Part shown: piece after piece, positions 33,668 to 44,100 of the stretch
Numbering within the stretch: the stretch's first letter is position 1
Layout: each line of letters starts with the position of its first letter
DNA from: Thiotrichaceae bacterium
GTDB lineage: Bacteria > Pseudomonadota > Gammaproteobacteria > Beggiatoales > Beggiatoaceae
Direction of reading: 5' to 3'
Assembly: GCA_011391085.1 (NCBI GenBank)
Contig: JAABRD010000004.1
Span: forward strand, 1-64,000
DNA length: 64,000 bases
Position numbers and translations under genes: made by a program
Notes under the pieces: model-generated
Told to the model about the DNA's origin: nothing
Seen by the model: the letters and a program-made list of their open reading frames with translations, nothing else
Databases searched by the model: none

Positions 33668-36600
33668 ATGGCTATTCGCGTCGCACTCAATCACCACACT
33701 CGCTATCGTTATGACCGCTTAGTGTCACTCTCTCCACATATTATTCGCTTGCGCCCGGCCCCTCACTGTCGGACGCCAATTCAGGCGTATTCATTAAAAG
33801 TCACGCCCACAGACCATTTTATCAACTGGCAACAAGACGCCTTTGGCAATTACCAGGCCCGTTTAGTCTTTTCCAAAAAAACTAGAGAACTGTCTGTAGA
33901 AGTGGACCTAGTCGCCGAAATGACGGTGATTAACCCTTTCGACTTCTTTTTAGAAGACTATGCGGAAGAATATCCGTTCACCTATACAGAAAAATTGGCG
34001 AAAGAACTGACTCCTTACTTAGAAGTTCAAGAACCAGGGCCACGACTGAAAGACTGGTTGGCGGGAGTGGACCGTCACACTCAACGTACCGTTCTATTTC
34101 TGGTATATCTCAATCAACGTCTCCAAAAAGACATCAGTTATACCGTCCGTATGGAACCAGGGGTACAAACCTGTGAAGACACTCTCCACAAAGCCACAGG
34201 TTCTTGTCGTGACACGGCCTGGTTACTGGTGCAAATTTTACGTCATCAGGGGTTGGCAGCCCGCTTTGTGTCAGGCTATCTCGTTCAACTTACCGCCGAT
34301 GTCAAATCCCTAGATGGTCCTTCTGGTCCCACCGCGGATTTTACCGACCTCCATGCGTGGGCCGAAGTCTATCTCCCTGGCGCAGGTTGGGTAGGTCTCG
34401 ACCCTACGTCTGGTCTGTTCGCAGGAGAAGGTCATATTCCTCTTGCCTGTACTCCAGACCCGGGCAATGCTTCTCCCATTACGGGTTTAGTGGACGACTG
34501 TGAAACCGAATTTGTCTTCTACAATAAAATTTCTCGTATTCACGAGGACCCGCGTGTCACCAAGCCTTATACTGAAACTCAATGGCAAACGATTGAGGCC
34601 CTGGGGCACCAAATTGATGCCGAGTTGCAAGCCAATGATGTCCGTTTGACCATGGGCGGAGAACCGACTTTTGTGTCCATTGACGACATGGATGGGGGCG
34701 AATGGAACATTGCTGCCTTAGGTGCCAACAAACGCAAATTAGCTGGGGTTCTCTTCAAACGTCTCCAAAATCGTTTTGCCCAGAGTGGCGTCCTCCAATA
34801 TGGACAAGGTAAATGGTATCCCGGCGAACCTCTGCCCCGCTGGTCGTTAGGTTGTTTCTGGCGTCAAGATGGAGTTGCGGTGTGGCAAGAAGAACATTGG
34901 CTGGCCGAAGAAGACCAGAAATATGAATATACCCTCCAAGATGCCCAGCGGTTTATTCAGCAACTCTCACGTCGTTTGGGACTCTCTACCGATTACATCG
35001 TCGCAGGCTATGAAGATGTCCTTTATTATTTATGGAAAGAGGGCAATGTGCCTGCCAATCTTGACCCTAAAACGGCCACTCTCAAAGAAGATTTGGAACG
35101 GCAACGCCTCGCCCGTCTTCTCAGTCAACAAGGTCTAAATAACCCCACGGGCTTTGCCCTACCCATCCGTGGAAACGATAAGTCTAACGATAAGTCTCCA
35201 GATTCCGTTTCTTCACCAAAATGGACCAGCAGTCTCTGGGAATTTCGACGCGGTGCCATGTACCTCATCCCTGGGGATTCTCCCATGGGTCTCCGCTTAC
35301 CGCTAGACTCGCTACCTTGGCTGGCCCCGGCGGAACGTGAGATTCAACCGGAACGGAGTCTGTTTGAACCTTCTCTGCCCCTCCAAGATTTTCATGGTGA
35401 GGTGACGCAACGTTATACCCAATGGTTTCAACCGCCACCTCCCAAGACTAAAGAAGGAACTCTTGAAAAAAGCACCATTACACAAGATGTACCCTTGCAA
35501 AAAGCCAAAGTCCCAGTGGAGATAGTACACAGTGCCCTTTGTGTCGAAGTACGCAACGGCGGTCTATATATTTTCCTACCTCCTCTAACATATTTGGAAC
35601 ACTATTTAGACTTAGTGGCTTGTGTTGAAACCACCGCCAAAGATTTAAAGGTGCCGATCTTCTTGGAAGGGTATGAACCGCCGAAAGACCCACGTCTGTT
35701 ACGGTTCCATATCACTCCTGACCCCGGCGTGATTGAAGTCAACATTCACCCAGCCCACCGTTGGGATGAACTGGTTTACAACACCACCGTTCTGTATGAA
35801 GAAGCCTACTATGCCCGTTTAGGCACAGAGAAATTTATGTTAGATGGGCGTCATACTGGTACGGGCGGAGGCAATCACGTCACCCTTGGCGGGGCGACGC
35901 CTGCTGACAGTCCCATTTTGCGTCGCCCGGACGTATTGCGTAGTCTGATTACTTACTGGCAACATCATCCGAGTCTCTCTTACCTCTTTTCGGGCCTCTT
36001 CATTGGTCCCACCAGTCAAGCCCCGCGGATTGACGAAGCCCGGCACGAAAGTTTGTATGAACTGGAAATTGCTTTCCAACGCCTTCCTGAAGGCAAAAAT
36101 GAGAGTCCATGGCTAGTGGACCGCCTCCTCCGCCACCTGCTTGTCGACCTCACGGGCAATACACACCGGGCTGAATTTTGCATTGACAAACTCTACTCTC
36201 CTGACACTGCTTCTGGTCGTTTGGGACTGGTCGAAATGCGGGCGTTTGAAATGCCTCCCCACGCCCGGATGAGTCTCATGCAAATGCTTCTCCTCCGCGC
36301 CTTGATTGCCCGGTTTTGGAAGACGCCTTACCTGCATCCGTTGGTTCGCTTTGGCACCGAATTGCATGACCGTTTCATGTTACCTCACTTTGTCCATCAA
36401 GACATTAAAGAAGTCATGGCCGAACTGCAAGACGCAGGCTATCCATTTCAACTGGAATGGTTTGATCCCTTCTTTGAATTTCGCTTTCCACACTATGGCA
36501 CGGTTCACGTCCATGACATCGAATTATCTCTCAACATGGCCATTGAACCCTGGCATGTGTTAGGTGAAGAAGTGACGGCGTCTGGCACCGCCCGCTTTGT

Positions 36601-37132
36601 GGATTCCTCCGTCGAACGTCTCCAAGTCAAAGTCACGGGTTTAACGGATTCACGTTACGTCGTCGCTTGCAACGGGCGCCAGGTGCCATTACACAACACG
36701 GGTACGAAAGGAGAATATGTCGCAGGCGTCCGCTACCGCGCTTGGCAACCGCCTTCGGCGTTACATCCGACCATCCCTGTCCATGTGCCACTGGTGTTTG
36801 ATATAATAGATACCTGGAATGGCCGTTCCATTGGTGGATGTACTTACCATGTCGCCCATCCTGGAGGCCGCCATTATGAGGCTTTTCCAGTCAATGCGTA
36901 TGAGGCTGAATCACGCCGCATTTCGCGTTTTTACAGCTTTGGACATACCCCCGGCCCAGTTCAACCGCCATCGGAATTTCGTAGTTTATCAGGCTTTTAC
37001 CCACAAGGACGTCCAGTGGGCCCCATGCAACCACCCAAGGAAGAACGCAATCCTGAATATCCCTACACTTTAGATTTGCGGCGCGAACGAGAATATGGTA
37101 AACTTCGACCATTGAAAGTTTTAGCTAAGTAA
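33668..37132 (+). CDS. Transglutaminase-like / DUF2126 protein
   Basis: A 1154-residue cytoplasmic protein. The N-terminus (1-95) is the bacterial transglutaminase-like N-terminal domain. Residues ~170-270 hold the Cys-His-Asp core (ATGSCRDTAWLLV, then DLHAWAEVYLPGAGWVGLDP). From ~300 to the end it is DUF2126 (MGGEPTFVSIDDMDGGEWN, then the Gly-rich GTGGGNHVTLGGA). The family is linked elsewhere to alpha-E and ATP-grasp genes thought to form or modify peptides; those partners are absent here. A Pro-rich, low-conservation segment occurs near 560-620. Function in detail unknown. Confidence 0.92.
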   Translation: MAIRVALNHHTRYRYDRLVSLSPHIIRLRPAPHCRTPIQAYSLKVTPTDHFINWQQDAFGNYQARLVFSKKTRELSVEVDLVAEMTVINPFDFFLEDYAEEYPFTYTEKLAKELTPYLEVQEPGPRLKDWLAGVDRHTQRTVLFLVYLNQRLQKDISYTVRMEPGVQTCEDTLHKATGSCRDTAWLLVQILRHQGLAARFVSGYLVQLTADVKSLDGPSGPTADFTDLHAWAEVYLPGAGWVGLDPTSGLFAGEGHIPLACTPDPGNASPITGLVDDCETEFVFYNKISRIHEDPRVTKPYTETQWQTIEALGHQIDAELQANDVRLTMGGEPTFVSIDDMDGGEWNIAALGANKRKLAGVLFKRLQNRFAQSGVLQYGQGKWYPGEPLPRWSLGCFWRQDGVAVWQEEHWLAEEDQKYEYTLQDAQRFIQQLSRRLGLSTDYIVAGYEDVLYYLWKEGNVPANLDPKTATLKEDLERQRLARLLSQQGLNNPTGFALPIRGNDKSNDKSPDSVSSPKWTSSLWEFRRGAMYLIPGDSPMGLRLPLDSLPWLAPAEREIQPERSLFEPSLPLQDFHGEVTQRYTQWFQPPPPKTKEGTLEKSTITQDVPLQKAKVPVEIVHSALCVEVRNGGLYIFLPPLTYLEHYLDLVACVETTAKDLKVPIFLEGYEPPKDPRLLRFHITPDPGVIEVNIHPAHRWDELVYNTTVLYEEAYYARLGTEKFMLDGRHTGTGGGNHVTLGGATPADSPILRRPDVLRSLITYWQHHPSLSYLFSGLFIGPTSQAPRIDEARHESLYELEIAFQRLPEGKNESPWLVDRLLRHLLVDLTGNTHRAEFCIDKLYSPDTASGRLGLVEMRAFEMPPHARMSLMQMLLLRALIARFWKTPYLHPLVRFGTELHDRFMLPHFVHQDIKEVMAELQDAGYPFQLEWFDPFFEFRFPHYGTVHVHDIELSLNMAIEPWHVLGEEVTASGTARFVDSSVERLQVKVTGLTDSRYVVACNGRQVPLHNTGTKGEYVAGVRYRAWQPPSALHPTIPVHVPLVFDIIDTWNGRSIGGCTYHVAHPGGRHYEAFPVNAYEAESRRISRFYSFGHTPGPVQPPSEFRSLSGFYPQGRPVGPMQPPKEERNPEYPYTLDLRREREYGKLRPLKVLAK

Positions 37133-37166
37133 ATTGGGTTTGAGAAACTTAGTTTCTTAAAAAACC

Positions 37167-37331
37167 GGTAGTGATGCAATCTGGGTGAAATATCGTACGG
37201 TTTCTCTTCGTCTTGAACTGTGATTGAGATGATTAAATGAGGGCTATGAAAGGAGGCTATGACTAATCAGAGTCCATCTGAAAATCATTCTAATCAAAGT
37301 TCAGACAGAGAACCCACATTGCATCACTACC
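37167..37331. mobile_element. Family B MITE, 165 bp, 8-bp target duplication
   Basis: Ends GGTAGTGATGCAATCTGGGT and CCCACATTGCATCACTACC. The core carries GATTGAGATGATTAAATGAG and TCTAATCAAAGTTCAGAC. Flanked by AAAAAACC at 37159-37166 and 37332-37339. A second, shorter element follows directly after the right duplication. Confidence 0.93.
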
Positions 37332-37339
37332 AAAAAACC

Positions 37340-37477
37340 GGTAGTGATGCAATCTGGGTGAAATATCGTGCGGTTTCTCTTCGTCTTGAACTGTGATTGA
37401 GATGATTAAATGAGGGCTATGAAAGGAGGCTATGACTAATCAGAGTTCAGACAGAGAACCCACATTGCATCACTACC
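37340..37477. mobile_element. Family B MITE, 138-bp deletion derivative in tandem
   Basis: Same ends and left core as the 37167-37331 element, but missing about 27 bp that contain the CATCTGAAAATCATTCTAAT segment. It begins directly after AAAAAACC and has no matching duplication on its right (GATTTTTC follows). This fits tandem duplication of element plus target site followed by an internal deletion. Confidence 0.88.
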
Positions 37478-37481
37478 GATT

Positions 37482-38038
37482 TTTCCACGTCGCCAACAGC
37501 CTACGGCGTTAAACGTGTTAGGGTTATTTATCTTGGGGCGATTTTTGCAATTGGGTAGTGATGCAATGTGGGTGATGCCCCTAGACCTCCGAGGTCTTAA
37601 AGACCTCGGAGGTCTCTACCAAATATGACGGTAGGCCAATACTTTTTATCACCCACATTGCATCACTACCTGCAATTGAATTATCAAGAGGTAAGGTCTA
37701 TGTTAAACTTAGATTTAACCAAATCGTTGGCAGTTCGGCAGTTACAACAAATGGCTAGGGACGAGGGAATCGCTAAAGGATTGTCCAAAGGACTGGCGGA
37801 AGGAAAAGCCAAGGGACTGGCGGAAGGAAAAGCCAAAGGAATCGCCGAAGGACGACTTGAGGAGGCCCAAGAGATGGTTTTAAAGGCCATCGATAAACGC
37901 TTTGGAACTGTGCCAAAAACGTTGTCCAATCAGATTTGTCGAATCAAGCAACCATCTGTGTTAGAAACGTTATTATGGCAGGTGTTCGGCAGTCAGGACT
38001 TGAGAACTTTCAAGACGGCACTCACTCAGGTGAAATAA
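37482..38038 (+). pseudogene. Rpn/PD-(D/E)XK transposase-like gene broken by a MITE
   Basis: Skipping the MITE at 37554-37670 and one copy of its TGCAATTG duplication joins two frames: ...LNVLGLFILGRFLQL before it and NYQEVRSMLNLDLTKS after it. This restores the 'L.REEVEAMLxxDLxxT' helix found near the end of Rpn-type nuclease/transposase proteins. The surviving 3' part from ATG 37700 encodes 112 residues with three GLAEGKAKG-type repeats and a DUF4351-like tail. The nuclease core is missing upstream, so this is a remnant; the 112-residue piece could still be translated. Confidence 0.7.
37554..37670. mobile_element. Family B MITE, 117 bp, inside the Rpn-like remnant
   Basis: Ends GGTAGTGATGCAATGTGGGT and the inverted copy. 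The core includes a palindrome AGACCTCCGAGGTCTTAAAG followed by its inverse (family K-like). Exact 8-bp duplication TGCAATTG at 37546-37553 and 37671-37678. Element plus duplication is 125 bp, so the insertion shifts the host reading frame. Confidence 0.92.
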
Positions 38039-38102
38039 GTGTTCACCACGCCAGGCGTTCAAAACATGCCAGGAGTTCAAAGCGTAGCTTTGTCTGATGC
38101 AA

Positions 38103-38234
38103 TAAGTAGTGAAGCAGAAATTTTCTGGTATAATGACGCCTTTACCCTCACCCCCGGCCCCTCTCCCAGAGGGAGAGGGGCCGGGGGTGAGGGCGACGAT
38201 TGAAAATACCGTAAAATTTCTGCTTCACTACTTA
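38103..38234. repeat. Family C element, full length
   Basis: Outer arms TAAGTAGTGAAGCAGAAATT and AATTTCTGCTTCACTACTTA are inverted. The centre is the CCCTCACCCCCGGCCCCTC / GAGGGGCCGGGGGTGAGGG stem. It ends 34 bases before dnaN, so the dnaN promoter must lie in or beyond it. Family D repeat at 38070-38092 precedes it. Confidence 0.88.
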
Positions 38235-38268
38235 CCACCTAATTTCTCGTTTTAAGGAATCATAACTT

Positions 38269-39372
38269 ATGTATTTTGAAATTTCTCGTAAAGAACTACT
38301 TACCCCTCTCAAAATGGCAGTTAGCGTAGTCGAAGCACGACAGGCACGCGCCATTTTGGGCAACCTTCTCCTCAAAGTCAGCGACAATACGTTACGCTTA
38401 ACGGCAACCGACGGTGAAGTCGAAATCACTTGTGCGGTGCCCCTAGAAGCAGGCTTAAAAAACGAAGATGCGGAGACCACTGTACCACGGAAAATTTTCG
38501 ACATTGTGCGTTCTTTTCCAGATAACAGCGACATCCAAATCACCGAAGAAAATGACCATCTGTTGGTCAAATCGGGTAAAAGTCGTTTCAGCTTGTCAAC
38601 GTTACCCACGGAAGACTTTCCAGCCAGCCCTCAAATTGAAGACGGTGCCGAATTTCGAATTGCCCAAAACCAATTCAAAGAGTTACTCCAAAAGACCTCC
38701 TTTTGTATTGCCGCCAACGATGTACGATACTATTTAATGGGCTTGCTACTTGAAATTCGAGAAGGCAAAATGTCCCTGGTAGGCACTGACGGTCATCGCA
38801 TGGCAGTAGCCCAAACGGACTATGACAGCGACTCCGAAACGGCTGTTATCATTCCCCGAAAAGCGGTGTTAGAACTGACTAAGTTGCTAACCGATAGCGA
38901 CGCTGAGATGGTCATTTCTTGTGACGATTCTCGGATTAAATTTGACATCAGCGAGTCTTTGACCATCAACAGCAAACTGATTGATGGTAGTTTTCCAGAT
39001 TGGCGGAGTGTCGTTCCCATGATGGCTGATAAAGTGGTGACTGCGGATACCGCAATCTTGAAACAAACCTTGTCACGGGTTTCGATCTTGTCCAATGAAA
39101 AATACAAGGGAGTCAGATTAACTTTATCGGAAAACCAGTTAGTGGTCAATGCCAAAAATCCACAACAGGAAGAAGCCACCGAAGAACTTTCGGTAGATTA
39201 TCCAGGTGAAGAAATGGAAATTGGCTTCAACGGCACCTACTTGTTAGAAGCCCTCAATGTCATTTCCACAGACCAGGTTCACTTGGCTTTTACAGATTCC
39301 AATTCCAGTGTGCTGATGACACAGGAAGGAAGTGACGTTTTTAAATGGATTATCATGCCGATGCGGCTGTAA
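38269..39372 (+). CDS. dnaN: DNA polymerase III beta sliding clamp
   Basis: A 367-residue ring-forming clamp subunit that tethers the replicative polymerase. All three clamp domains are present: SVVEARQARAILGNLLL in domain I, FELKQ-like FRIAQNQFKELL at the start of domain II, and the C-terminal IIMPMRL that forms the partner-binding groove. It is normally between dnaA and recF; neither is in the window, and repeats surround this gene. Usual length. Confidence 0.97.
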   Translation: MYFEISRKELLTPLKMAVSVVEARQARAILGNLLLKVSDNTLRLTATDGEVEITCAVPLEAGLKNEDAETTVPRKIFDIVRSFPDNSDIQITEENDHLLVKSGKSRFSLSTLPTEDFPASPQIEDGAEFRIAQNQFKELLQKTSFCIAANDVRYYLMGLLLEIREGKMSLVGTDGHRMAVAQTDYDSDSETAVIIPRKAVLELTKLLTDSDAEMVISCDDSRIKFDISESLTINSKLIDGSFPDWRSVVPMMADKVVTADTAILKQTLSRVSILSNEKYKGVRLTLSENQLVVNAKNPQQEEATEELSVDYPGEEMEIGFNGTYLLEALNVISTDQVHLAFTDSNSSVLMTQEGSDVFKWIIMPMRL

Positions 39373-39379
39373 AACACTG

Positions 39380-39570
39380 CTGGACTAGAGGCTTCAGCCG
39401 GTGAGAGGCTTCAGCCGGTGGACTAGAGGCTTCAGCCGGATGGTGCTGAACATAATTGAAATCGCGGGGCCCCGTCCCCGGCTAAAGCCTCTAGTCCACC
39501 ACCACTTTAATTCTTGGGCCTCTTTAATTCCTTAACTTAATGGCATTGTGGCTAAAGCCTCTAGTCCATC
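39380..39570. repeat. Family A cluster downstream of dnaN
   Basis: Forward copies in the GACTAGAGGCTTCAGCCGG variant at 39380-39440, and inverted copies GGCTAAAGCCTCTAGTCC to 39570. The centre AACATAATTGAAATCGCGGG is shared with the clusters at 1907 and 28198. Confidence 0.83.
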
Positions 39571-39586
39571 GGTGCGTTTTTTTAAG

Positions 39587-39619
39587 AAACCTGACAGGTC
39601 TGAAAGACCTGTCAGGTTT
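39587..39619 (+). terminator. Family K 33-bp hairpin followed by T-run
   Basis: AAACCTGACAGGTCT, loop GAA, AGACCTGTCAGGTTT, then TTCCC. A perfect 15-bp stem with a short U-tract makes it a plausible terminator for dnaN. An almost identical sequence is inside the giant kinase gene at 11984-12016. Confidence 0.6.
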
Positions 39620-39699
39620 TTCCCAGACTCACCATCCATTTCAAATTCAACAGGTTTATTTTAATTTCAATTGCTTTATCAATAAGAGGAAAATCAATT

Positions 39700-40746
39700 A
39701 TGACATCTCACTTTAAACCCTTTGCCACAGCAGTAGGTTTTCTCAGTCTGATGAATCCCACTCTCTCCCCAGCGGCTAACAACGATTGGATTAAAGGCGT
39801 TTCCGTCGATGGTGTGGTCGAAGTAGAAGCCGGTTATGAGAAATTTGGTGATGAGAAACAAAGTGATATTGTATTAGCCACCGCCGTGTTAGGATTTACC
39901 GGCAAAGTCCATGAGTGGTCCACGGTTCGTCTCTCGTTCCTTTATGAACAAGATGTTACTCCCCTGCAAATCGACGAGTCTTACATCACCTTGGGCAACC
40001 TGAATGTGTCTCCCGTCTATCTCAAAGTCGGACAAGTCTATCTGCCATTTGGTAGATATGAAACCCAGTTGATTTCTGATCCAGTTACTTATGATATGGC
40101 TGACACTCTCGAACAAATTGCCCAAGTGGGTTTTGAATCCGGCGGGGCATACGGTTCAGTCTATGCTTATAACGGCGAGACTCTCAAGGACGGTGGTGAC
40201 GATATGATGGATCATTATGGCGCAACGTTAGGTTTTGCCAAGGAAACTGAAAACCTAAATATTGACGTGGGTGTGGACTACATCAATGATTTCGGCGACC
40301 TTATAGGTCCCCGCAACGTACTGACAGGAGTAGGTAACTGGGCGGGTTATGATTATGTGAATGGCATTGCAGGTCATGCAAACCTCAGTGTAGCAGGCTT
40401 CACGGTCATTGCCGAATACTTGAGTGCTTTAGACCAATTTAAACCTGCTTTCCTCACTAATTTTGATGGCAGTGGGGCAGAACCCAAGGCGTGGTATGCA
40501 GAACTGGGTTACACTCTCCAGTTAGGTGGCAAGGGGGCAACGTTTGCTTTGAGTTATCAAGCCACTGAAGATGCGGTAGCCATTGGCTTGCCTAAAGAAT
40601 GTTACTTGGGCGGTGTCTCCGTGGAAGTCGTTGATAACACCTCGGTTTCTTTAGAATACAAGCGTGGTACAGATTACGAAATCAGTGAAGGAGGCACTGG
40701 TGAAGACAGCGATGCAGTGACAATGCAAGTTGCCGTAGAATTTTAA
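39700..40746 (+). CDS. LbtU-type outer-membrane siderophore porin
   Basis: 348 residues with a signal peptide (to about PTLSPAA-NN), then alternating beta strands ending in the aromatic VTMQVAVEF typical of outer-membrane barrels. The pattern GVVEVEAGYE ... VLGFTGKVHEWSTVRLSFLYE ... YLKVGQVYLPFGRYETQLISDP matches the LbtU family, described in Legionella as the legiobactin receptor. No TonB box or plug domain is visible, consistent with that family. The ligand here is unknown. A good spaced AAGAGG precedes the ATG. Confidence 0.83.
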   Translation: MTSHFKPFATAVGFLSLMNPTLSPAANNDWIKGVSVDGVVEVEAGYEKFGDEKQSDIVLATAVLGFTGKVHEWSTVRLSFLYEQDVTPLQIDESYITLGNLNVSPVYLKVGQVYLPFGRYETQLISDPVTYDMADTLEQIAQVGFESGGAYGSVYAYNGETLKDGGDDMMDHYGATLGFAKETENLNIDVGVDYINDFGDLIGPRNVLTGVGNWAGYDYVNGIAGHANLSVAGFTVIAEYLSALDQFKPAFLTNFDGSGAEPKAWYAELGYTLQLGGKGATFALSYQATEDAVAIGLPKECYLGGVSVEVVDNTSVSLEYKRGTDYEISEGGTGEDSDAVTMQVAVEF

Positions 40747-40851
40747 ATGTTCTGAAATGACTCCTGAGTGGGTGACTGCGAACCACCTTTGACGGTTGAA
40801 GATTGACTTAGTAAAACACCACTCACTTGATTGAACATCATTTTTGAAAAG

Positions 40852-40976
40852 GACTTACACACTCACCCCACCCCAACCCTCCCCGCACACGGGGAGGGAG
40901 TCATTCCCCCCGCGTACGGAGGGGCTAGGGGGGGATGTCAACTCAACGAGTGACAAAAATAGTTGCGTAAGTCCTG
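40852..40976. mobile_element. Family J MITE, second copy
   Basis: Ends GACTTACACACTC and GTTGCGTAAGTCCTG. The core contains CCCCGCACACGGGGAGGG and CCCCCCGCGTACGGAGGGG. Flanked by TTGAAAAG (40844-40851 and 40977-40984), an 8-bp duplication. It accounts for most of the 365-bp gap; a family F hairpin (GAAACTTAGTTTCTC) follows at 40984. Confidence 0.83.
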
Positions 40977-41111
40977 TTGAAAAGAAACTTAGTTTCTCGC
41001 GGTACGATTCAATCAAGTGGAATTTGCTATATCAAACGGAACGTGGTAGGCTTTGAGAGTCAATCAAGATCACCACGATATTTAATCAACTTCTTTATGA
41101 GGTAAACAGCA

Positions 41112-44100
41112 ATGTGGATGCGATATTGGTTTTTATATATAGGGAATGACAGAGACGGAAGACTTCCCTGGCGCGGTAGATGGGTGCGGCAGTTTGTGGC
41201 AGGTGTGCTTGTTTTTTTAGGTCTGTGGTTTCCGGTTGTCAGTGTTGCGCAAGAACTCACCGTTCCACAAGCAGTGCTAGATAGTCTGAATCAAACCGAT
41301 TCAGCGCGTGTTATCATTGGGTTGAAAATGAGAACTCTAACGGAAGGGACGTTAAGTAGTCCCACTGCGGTTGCTAGTCAACGGGAAAGCATAGCATATC
41401 TTCAAGCCCAGTTCCTAAATCAACTGAATGAAGATGTGTGGGGACTCTCAGGTATTGGTGGAATTGCCTCTGATATGATGGGTAGGTTTGCGATCAAAGC
41501 GGAAGTGTCGTTTCAGACCATTCCTTACCTGGCGATGACCGTAGATAGCTGGGTATTGACCCATATCCAAAACAACCCATATATCAGTAGCATTGAAGAG
41601 GATAGAATTGTACCTCCTACCTTGAGTGAAAGTGTACCCTTAATTGGTGCGGACCTGGCTTGGACGGAAGGGTATACGGGTGCAGGTCAAGCGGTTGCCG
41701 TGCTAGATACGGGGGTGGATAAAGGTCACTCCTTTTTTACCGGGAAGGTCATTGCGGAAGCCTGTTACTCAACCACTGACTTCATGAATGGTTCTACCAC
41801 GGTTTGTCCTAACGGCAGCCGTCAACAGATTGGAATCGGGGCCGGCGTTTCTTGTGACAGTGGCATTTCTGGTTGCGCCCATGGTACTCACGTAGCAGGA
41901 ATCGCGGCAGGCAACGGTTCTCTCAAAGGAGTGGCTAAGGATGCCAATATTATTGCAATTCAAGTGTTCTCTCGCTTTAACAGTTCCTCTTCGTGCGGGA
42001 CCCGCCCTGCGCCATGTGCCCTTAGCTACACTTCTGACCAAAATAGCGGTTTAGAAGAAGTTCTCACTTTGCATCAGAGTGGAATTAAAATTGCGGCCGT
42101 AAATGTGAGTATTGGAGGAGGTAAGTACTTCACGGCATGTGATTCTAAAAATTATTCCACTAAGGCGGCCATTGATAATCTTCGTTCAGTGGGAATAGCC
42201 ACGGTTATTTCTTCGGGTAACGATGGTTATACTGACAGCATTGGTTCTCCCGCATGTATCTCTTCGGCGGTGAGTGTCGGTGCCACTGATAAAACTGACA
42301 ATGTCGCATCTTATTCAAACAGTGCTTCAATGTTGAAGGTGTTAGCCCCTGGTTCAAGTATTACCTCCTCAGTTCCAGCCGATGGAACGGCTGCGTGGAA
42401 TGGTACTTCTATGGCGGCCCCACACGTTGCCGGGGCTTGGGCAGTTTTAAAATCAGCAGTTCCTAACGCTACGGTGAGTCAAGCACTGAACTGCTTAACC
42501 ACGACAGGTCAATCCATTTATGATTCACGTAATGGTATTACGAAACCACGTATTAAAGTGGATGCGGCCATCACTTGCTTGGTACCTCCACCCACGCTTG
42601 AAGTTGCACCCACCTCCTATAATTTTGGAAATGTCACCGTTGGCAGTTTTTCAACTGCACAGACGATAACTCTCTCAAACACGGGCGGGAAGGACTTGGT
42701 ATTGGCAACCATCAATCTAGTCAATGCGATTGATTTTGTTCTCAATGATACCTGTTCTAATACCACTCTGGTACCCAAACAAACATGTTCTATCCGCGTG
42801 GTGTTCGGTCCTCAATCTGCCGGAACCAAAGCCACCACTCTCTCGATTCCTTCTAATGATCCGAACCGAAGCACGGTTACGGTGTCATTGACAGGTAATG
42901 GGGTCGCCTTGATTCCAAATATCGAAGTCACTCCAACTTCCCGCAATTTTGGAAATGTCAGTGTTGACACCACAACCACCATCCAAACTTTTATCGTCTC
43001 TAATACGGGAAATACTAATCTGTCACTGGGGACGTTGAGTTGGACCGGTACGCCAGGAGAATTTCTAGCAACCAATGGTTGTACCAATGGACTCACCTTG
43101 GCGCCGGCGGTCGCGTGTTCCATCACAGTGGCTTTTCAACCACAAAGCCCAGGGGCGAAGAGTGCTACTTTTTCCCTGGCTTCCAATGATCCTGACACTT
43201 CCAATTTGTTGGTGACGGTGACAGGCAATGGTGTGTTTCCAAATATCCAGGTGACTCCAACGATCGTTCATTTTGGCAATGTGAAGGTAGGTGCCACTTC
43301 AACCACTCAAGTCGTTACCGTTTCCAATATGGGTGATGGAAATTTGTCTATACAACCGTTGACCTTGAGTGCTAACACTGAATTTGCCTTCGTCAGCAAC
43401 GGATGTTCGGGTATCACTCTGGCCCCTAATGGAACTTGTTCGGTTGCCATCCGCTTCCAACCAACCACGGCAAATACTCAGAGTGGTAGTCTTTCTATAC
43501 CCTCCAATGATCCTGATACTTCCAATTGGTCAGTGACCTTGACAGGTAAAGGTATTATAGTACCCTCATTGGGTTGCGAGTCCCCTGCTACGGGGACTGC
43601 GTTGACTCCTACCATTGTCTCCATCCAAGATGGTAGCTGGACTGATATAAATACCTGGGATGTCGGAGATCGTTACCCGAACTTATCCAGTGATGTGGTC
43701 TTAGTCAACAATCACATTATCACTGATCTCCCCGCCAAGATAACTATCGACACGTTATGCAATCATGGTACGTTGTCAAGCAGAACGGATTCGTCCCTGG
43801 AAATTCAGGCGAAAGGTGGATTCTACAATTATGCGAGTGGCATCATCAAAGGTGAAGATGGTGCAAATGATCCGACTTCCAGTGCTTGTCATATCGGAAA
43901 AGATGTCACGTTAAAGGCGGCCGCGGGTGTCCAAAGTCACGATAAATATGGTGACCTGTGGTATTATACCCACCGTAGCACCAGTCCCATTGTGAACGAT
44001 GGTAAAATTCTCGGTGGTGCTGGTCAAGATGGCACCTCCTGCGGTGGCAAAGGAGGTAATGTTACCGTGTTAGGGCATGGCATTACTAACCACTCTCTCG

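Noticed and set aside
40844..41056. 70-codon plus-strand frame before the subtilase gene
   Set aside because: Lies over the family J MITE; the low-complexity peptide is typical of the element.
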